NCBI GenBank assembly: GCA_015492395.1 | Contig: WGFD01000354.1 | Span: forward strand, 1 to 10,141 | DNA: 10,141 bases | From: Deltaproteobacteria bacterium | GTDB lineage: Bacteria > Desulfobacterota > GWC2-55-46 > S146-70 | Direction: 5' to 3' | Shown: piece after piece, positions 6,265 to 10,141 of the stretch | Layout of the letters: the number at the start of each line of letters is the position of its first letter | How positions within the stretch are numbered: the stretch's first letter is position 1 | Position numbers and translations under genes: made by a program | Notes under the pieces: generated by a model | What the model was told of the DNA's origin: nothing | What the model saw: only the letters and a program-made list of their open reading frames with translations | Database searches by the model: none

Positions 6265-8055
6265 ATGGTTGCAGACAAGACGCTTACAATAGAGTTCGTC
6301 GCCAAGACCCTCCTCAAGAGGGGCCTTATATCCAAGGACCAGTATAAAGATATCGCCGTAAAGGGCGAAGCCCAGAAGGCGCGGCTGGAAAAGGCCAAAG
6401 GCGTCGCCTATTCCAGAAGGCTTATCCCTGCGCCCGACACCGTCTCTCCTGCGGAGGTCATATCTTCTTTCAATATAGAGATGCCACGTAAGAACGGCAG
6501 GATACTGACGGAGGATATCATAACCGAGGCCGTCGCCGATGAGGCAGGGTTTGAGTATAAGAAGCTGGATCCCCTGAAGATGGACTTGGATATAGTAACC
6601 TCTTACGTCCCACGTCCCTTCGCCATAAGACACACCGTAGTAGCCATCGATGAGAAGAACGGAGTAGTAACAATGGCCGTCGCCGATCCCTTCAACCTTG
6701 AGGCGGTTGAAAGCCTGAAAAGCGCCAGGAAGATGAAGGTAAGGTTGGTCTTAAGTTCAAAGAGCGACATCATGAAGATCGTAAGGGAGTTTTTCGGATT
6801 CCGGGCCTCCGTTGTGGCTGCGCAGGCCGAAATCACTCCATCGGTCGACCTGGGCAACCTGGAGCAGTATATGCAGCTCAAGGGACAGAAGGATATAGAG
6901 GTCACCGATCAGCACATAGTTACCGCAGTGGAATATCTCCTACATTACGCCTTTGACCAGAGGGCAAGCGATATACATATCGAACCGAAAAGGGAGAAGT
7001 CCTTCGTCAGGCTGAGGATAGACGGGGTAATGCATTACATACATACGGTACCAAAGACGGTGCATGCCCCTATTATGTCCAGGATCAAGATGCTGTCAAG
7101 GATGAACATCGCCGAAAAGAGAAGGCCCCAAGACGGAAGAATAAAGACAAATTATAAAGGGAAGGAGATAGAATTAAGGGTTTCAACCCTCCCTGTAGCG
7201 TTCGGAGAGAAGGTTGTCATCAGGATATTTGATCCGGAGGTACTCCTCCAGGATCTCGACAGGTTAGGTTTCTACCCCCGGGAGCACCAGCTATACAACT
7301 CTTTTATAAGGAGGCCGAACGGGATAATCCTGGTTACCGGTCCGACCGGGAGTGGCAAAACCACCACACTATACTCTTCGCTTAAGTTGCTCTCTTCCCC
7401 GGAGGTAAACATCATTACTATAGAGGACCCAATAGAGATGGTAATGGAGGAGTTCAATCAGGTGGGCGTACAGCCGGGAATCGGCGTAACCTTTGCCACT
7501 GCCCTGAGGACTATCCTCCGGCAGGACCCGGATATCATCATGGTGGGAGAGATACGGGACAGGGAGACAGCCGAGAATGCGGTGCAGGCGGCGCTGACCG
7601 GCCATCTGGTGCTCTCCACCCTCCATACGAACGACGCCCCAACCTCGGTAACCAGGCTGCTCGACCTCGGTGTGCCGGCCTTCCTTATTTCGTCCACCAT
7701 CATAGGGATCATAGCCCAGAGACTGGTCAGAAGGATCTGCAAATTCTGCAAGAAGGAGCGGGCGCTCATGAAAGAGGAGGCCCAACACCTGCAACTCCAG
7801 GACAAGCCTTATAGCGTGTACTACGGTGAAGGTTGCGCGGAATGCAGGGGCACCGGTTACAGGGGGCGCACAGGAATATTCGAAATAATGGACTTTACCG
7901 ACAATATAAGGGCTATAATATCCGATGACGTGGAGCTCTCGATGCTGTATGATACGGCCAGGGCGGACGGCATGCAGAGCTTGAGGCACGCGGCAATAAG
8001 GAAGATGCTGGAAGGCGTGACAACGTACGAGGAGGTAGTCGCTGTAACCGGTTAG
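6265..8055 (+). CDS. GspE/PulE/PilB-family assembly ATPase
   Basis: Cytoplasmic hexameric ATPase that powers type IV pilus assembly or type II secretion at the inner membrane. In the 596-aa protein, residues about 60-178 match the N-terminal MshEN/T2SSE_N-type domain. The ATPase core has ASDIHIEP (234-241), Walker A GPTGSGKTTT (359-368), an Asp box around TIEDPIE (385-391), Walker B DPDIIMVGEIRD (421-432) and the His box TGHLVLSTLHTNDA (445-458). A tetracysteine zinc site, C492/C495 and C524/C527, ends in GYRGRTGIFEIM, as in GspE and PilB. The zinc site and MshEN domain argue against the retraction ATPase PilT. No other pilus or secretion gene is in the window, so PilB and GspE cannot be told apart. 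AGGAT lies about 7 bases before the ATG. The next gene begins 11 bp after its stop. Confidence 0.92.
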   Translation: MVADKTLTIEFVAKTLLKRGLISKDQYKDIAVKGEAQKARLEKAKGVAYSRRLIPAPDTVSPAEVISSFNIEMPRKNGRILTEDIITEAVADEAGFEYKKLDPLKMDLDIVTSYVPRPFAIRHTVVAIDEKNGVVTMAVADPFNLEAVESLKSARKMKVRLVLSSKSDIMKIVREFFGFRASVVAAQAEITPSVDLGNLEQYMQLKGQKDIEVTDQHIVTAVEYLLHYAFDQRASDIHIEPKREKSFVRLRIDGVMHYIHTVPKTVHAPIMSRIKMLSRMNIAEKRRPQDGRIKTNYKGKEIELRVSTLPVAFGEKVVIRIFDPEVLLQDLDRLGFYPREHQLYNSFIRRPNGIILVTGPTGSGKTTTLYSSLKLLSSPEVNIITIEDPIEMVMEEFNQVGVQPGIGVTFATALRTILRQDPDIIMVGEIRDRETAENAVQAALTGHLVLSTLHTNDAPTSVTRLLDLGVPAFLISSTIIGIIAQRLVRRICKFCKKERALMKEEAQHLQLQDKPYSVYYGEGCAECRGTGYRGRTGIFEIMDFTDNIRAIISDDVELSMLYDTARADGMQSLRHAAIRKMLEGVTTYEEVVAVTG

Positions 8056-8066
8056 CTGGTGTCGAT

Positions 8067-8462
8067 ATGCAGATCAGGATATACTATGAAGATACCGACT
8101 GCGGCGGGGTCGTCTACTATGCCAACTACCTCCGGTATCTTGAACGTGCACGGACGGAGTTCCTGAGGAAGAGAGGAATAGATCTCGCAGCGTTACAAAA
8201 GAAAGGGATTAAGTTTTTGGTAAGACATGCCGAAGTGGAATACATAGCGCCGGCGAGGTATAACGACATTATCGAGGTACGTACCGGCCATGAAACGGGC
8301 AAGGCATCGATAGGATTTTCACACGAGATATTGCGGAGGGATTGCTTGATCGCAAAGGCATCCTGTTTGCTGGTCTGCGTAGGCCATGATGGAAAACCAA
8401 GAAGGGTGCCGGCCTATATCAAGGAAAGACTGGAACAAGAAGTATCGGGAGTACCAACATGA
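8067..8462 (+). CDS. ybgC: YbgC/FadM-type acyl-CoA thioesterase
   Basis: Hot-dog-fold thioesterase of the 4-hydroxybenzoyl-CoA/YbgC group, which hydrolyses short- or medium-chain acyl-CoA. The 131-aa length is normal. The N-terminus has the family signature YYEDTDCGGVVYYANYLRYL (6-25) followed by ERARTEFLR. D11, in TDCGG, is at the place of the catalytic aspartate in this family. The rest forms the expected beta strands (EVEYIAPARYNDIIEV, IGFSHEILR). Unlike Tol-Pal-associated ybgC, it is not beside tol genes; it follows the pilus/secretion ATPase by 11 bp and is probably co-transcribed. No strong ribosome-binding site is visible, so translational coupling is possible. Substrate cannot be told from sequence. 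Confidence 0.9.
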   Translation: MQIRIYYEDTDCGGVVYYANYLRYLERARTEFLRKRGIDLAALQKKGIKFLVRHAEVEYIAPARYNDIIEVRTGHETGKASIGFSHEILRRDCLIAKASCLLVCVGHDGKPRRVPAYIKERLEQEVSGVPT

Positions 8463-8510
8463 TACCGGACATGCGAGCGTGCAACTAAGGACCCTTCTTC
8501 AAATGGTGCA

Positions 8511-9155
8511 ATGATGGCAAAATCTTTCATCTTCTACGAATGTATCCCCTTGGTGAAGCTCACCGGGAGGCGGGCCTCCGATATCATAGACTTCCTTGAG
8601 ATACTTAAACGGATAAGTCAGGAGTCCATCTTCCACCATCTTCATCAGTACTTCTTGAAGCCCTGTGTACACAGTGTATACCACACGAGCGACTTCGCAG
8701 TGTGGGTTGCGGAATGGCTCGAAGAGAAGGGGCTGGCCGAAAGGCTCGCAAATATCAATCCATATGCATACACCTCCATAGATGATCTGCGCTGGGAGAT
8801 AATTCATATAATAGAGGACTATTTAAAAGAGTACCCTCCGCCCAGGCCCGTACTTCCCGGCGGAGAGTTCTTCTTCAACGAAGGCGCGACGATTGTAATA
8901 CCGAGCGGCTTTGAGGCAAGGGACCTGAAAGGGTTTATCCACTGTCTGGAAAGGGTGAACAGGAGTAGTATATATTTTCACTTTTTCGAGGCCAGATTAA
9001 GGCTGGAGAAAGAGGGAGACGACTTTACCGAGTGGCTTAGTACAAGTATGGGGCGTGACGATATATCGGATAAGATAAGGGGACTGGATCCATACATGTT
9101 CGATCTCGATGAATTGAGGAGCATAATAATAGAGATACTCAAGGGGAAGCTATAG
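8511..9155 (+). CDS. DUF5752-like protein with two internal repeats
   Basis: Function unknown. I recall this type as DUF5752, found beside glycosyltransferase or trehalose synthase genes; that is from memory. The 214-aa soluble protein has two related halves, residues about 6-105 and 120-212. Each begins with an aromatic strand and an acid (FIFYE, FFFNE), then has a G-x-x-A-x-D helix start (GRRASD, GFEARD), a serine-isoleucine/histidine stretch (ESIFHHLH, SSIYFHFF), a DF-x-x-W segment (DFAVW, DFTEW), an INPY/LDPY loop, and an LR-x-x-II helix end (LRWEIIHII, LRSIIIEIL). The start may be 8511 or the adjacent ATG at 8514; no well-spaced Shine-Dalgarno is seen. Its TAG stop is followed directly by the treT ATG, so the two are almost certainly co-expressed. 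Confidence 0.85.
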   Translation: MMAKSFIFYECIPLVKLTGRRASDIIDFLEILKRISQESIFHHLHQYFLKPCVHSVYHTSDFAVWVAEWLEEKGLAERLANINPYAYTSIDDLRWEIIHIIEDYLKEYPPPRPVLPGGEFFFNEGATIVIPSGFEARDLKGFIHCLERVNRSSIYFHFFEARLRLEKEGDDFTEWLSTSMGRDDISDKIRGLDPYMFDLDELRSIIIEILKGKL

Positions 9156-10141
9156 ATGCATCTGGATATGTATAGAAACATCGTTGACGGTGGGGAGTTG
9201 AGGGCCATCGAAAGGCTGGCGGCGCACCTCAAGGGGAGGTCTTTCGTGCATGTGAATTCAACCGCCACTGGCGGCGGCGTAGCCGAACTGCTCCAGAGGA
9301 TGGTTCCCCTCATAAAAGGGCTCGATATAGATATAAAATGGAAGGTGATCGAGGGGAACCATAAATTCTTCGATGTGACAAAGAATATGCATAATACACT
9401 CCAGGGTAAGGGACGACCCTTTACAAAGCAGATGTGGGATGTCTATGAAGAGACAAACCGTAAGAACGCCGAGAAACTCGACCTTGAAGGGGACTGCATC
9501 TTCATCCACGACCCTCAACCGGCGGCATTGATAGAGTCAAGAAAAGGCGGTGGAATCTGGATATGGAGGTGCCATATAGACATATCCACCCCTGACAGGA
9601 TATCCTGGTACTTCCTGAAAAAGTTCGTCGATATGTACGACGCCTCTATATTCTCAGTAGCCAGCTTCGCACAACATCTGAAAAACACCCAGTTTATGGT
9701 GCCGCCGTCGATAGATCCTTTGAGCGATAAGAATATGGACCTTGAAAAGAGCTACATAGATGGCGTCATGGAAAGGTTCGCGATACCGAGAGACAAGCCC
9801 ATACTTCTTCAGGTCTCCAGATTCGACCCATGGAAGGACCCGATAGGTGTCATCGAGGCATACAGAATGGTAAAGCGGTACAAGGACTGCCGTCTTATAC
9901 TCGCCGGAGGCACCGCCGCCGACGACCCCGAAGGGGAAAGGATGCTCGAAAAGGTAAGGACTGCGGCATCAGGCGACCCTGATATCCATATCTTGCTTCT
10001 GCCGCCATCGAGCCACAAGGAGATAAATGCACTCCAGAGGGCCGCGGATGTGGTAATACAGAAATCACTGAGGGAAGGGTTCGGCCTTGTCGTGGCCGAA
10101 GCGCTTTGGAAGGGCAGACCGGTTATCGGTTCCGCAGTGGG
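9156..10141 (+). CDS. treT: TreT-type trehalose synthase (GT4), partial at window edge
   Basis: Glycosyltransferase of the trehalose glycosyltransferring synthase type, which joins glucose from an NDP-glucose donor to free glucose to make trehalose. 328 codons are present; family members are about 400 aa, so the C-terminal end lies beyond 10141. Visible motifs: donor-domain glycine loop VHVNSTATGGGVAELL (31-46), VIEGNHKFFDVTK (64-76), HDPQP (118-122), WRCHID (137-142), the start of the second Rossmann domain QVSRFDPWKDP (219-229), and the GT4 E-x7-E signature with E307 and E315. The N-terminal motifs are much closer to TreT than to other GT4 enzymes. AAGGGG lies 9 bases before the ATG, inside the end of the upstream gene, with zero bases between genes (TAGATG). 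Confidence 0.88.
   Translation, partial: MHLDMYRNIVDGGELRAIERLAAHLKGRSFVHVNSTATGGGVAELLQRMVPLIKGLDIDIKWKVIEGNHKFFDVTKNMHNTLQGKGRPFTKQMWDVYEETNRKNAEKLDLEGDCIFIHDPQPAALIESRKGGGIWIWRCHIDISTPDRISWYFLKKFVDMYDASIFSVASFAQHLKNTQFMVPPSIDPLSDKNMDLEKSYIDGVMERFAIPRDKPILLQVSRFDPWKDPIGVIEAYRMVKRYKDCRLILAGGTAADDPEGERMLEKVRTAASGDPDIHILLLPPSSHKEINALQRAADVVIQKSLREGFGLVVAEALWKGRPVIGSAV

Noticed and set aside
7369..7989. 206-aa open frame on the minus strand
   Set aside because: Lies wholly antisense to the conserved ATPase core; composition is that of a shadow frame and no motif is visible.
8663..8674. Perfect 12-bp palindrome CTGTGTACACAG
   Set aside because: Inside the DUF5752-like coding sequence, in a run of GT/AC codons, with no second copy; most likely chance.

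Overview
The window reads as chromosomal DNA of a Gram-negative-type bacterium with moderate GC. Arginine is often AGG and isoleucine often ATA. The gene content (bacterial HisRS with a cysteine-rich region, a GspE/PilB-type ATPase, a TreT-type trehalose synthase beside a DUF5752-like protein, and a small protein resembling one I recall from Geobacter and relatives) suggests a deltaproteobacterial or Nitrospirota-like lineage. That placement is inference from family resemblance only.

Layout. Bases 1-1480 hold an insertion sequence with one intact IS4-type DDE transposase; its ends are not resolved. Its leader can fold so that the transposase ribosome-binding site is hidden. Next come rpsU (ribosomal protein bS21), with a candidate promoter set in 10-bp repeats and a good terminator, and then, on the minus strand, acs (acetyl-CoA synthetase). 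A 254-bp divergent spacer contains a near-consensus acs promoter and a 7-5-7 dyad. To its right, on the plus strand, lie a 127-aa conserved-looking hypothetical protein, a 282-bp spacer with a candidate hisS promoter, hisS, a GspE/PulE/PilB-family ATPase, a YbgC-type thioesterase, a two-repeat DUF5752-like protein and treT, which runs off the right edge.

How the genes fit together. Most are housekeeping genes: translation (rpsU, hisS), acetate activation (acs), acyl-CoA hydrolysis (ybgC) and a secretion or pilus motor. The tightest unit is the DUF5752-like gene and treT, where the stop codon of the first directly abuts the start codon of the second. This suggests a shared role in trehalose or related glucoside metabolism.

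I see no CRISPR array, tRNA, rRNA, phage module or recognisable defence system. The points most worth following up are the transposase leader hairpin, the internally duplicated DUF5752-like protein fused operonically to treT, the dyad between acs and the 127-aa gene, and the possibly leaderless 127-aa gene.
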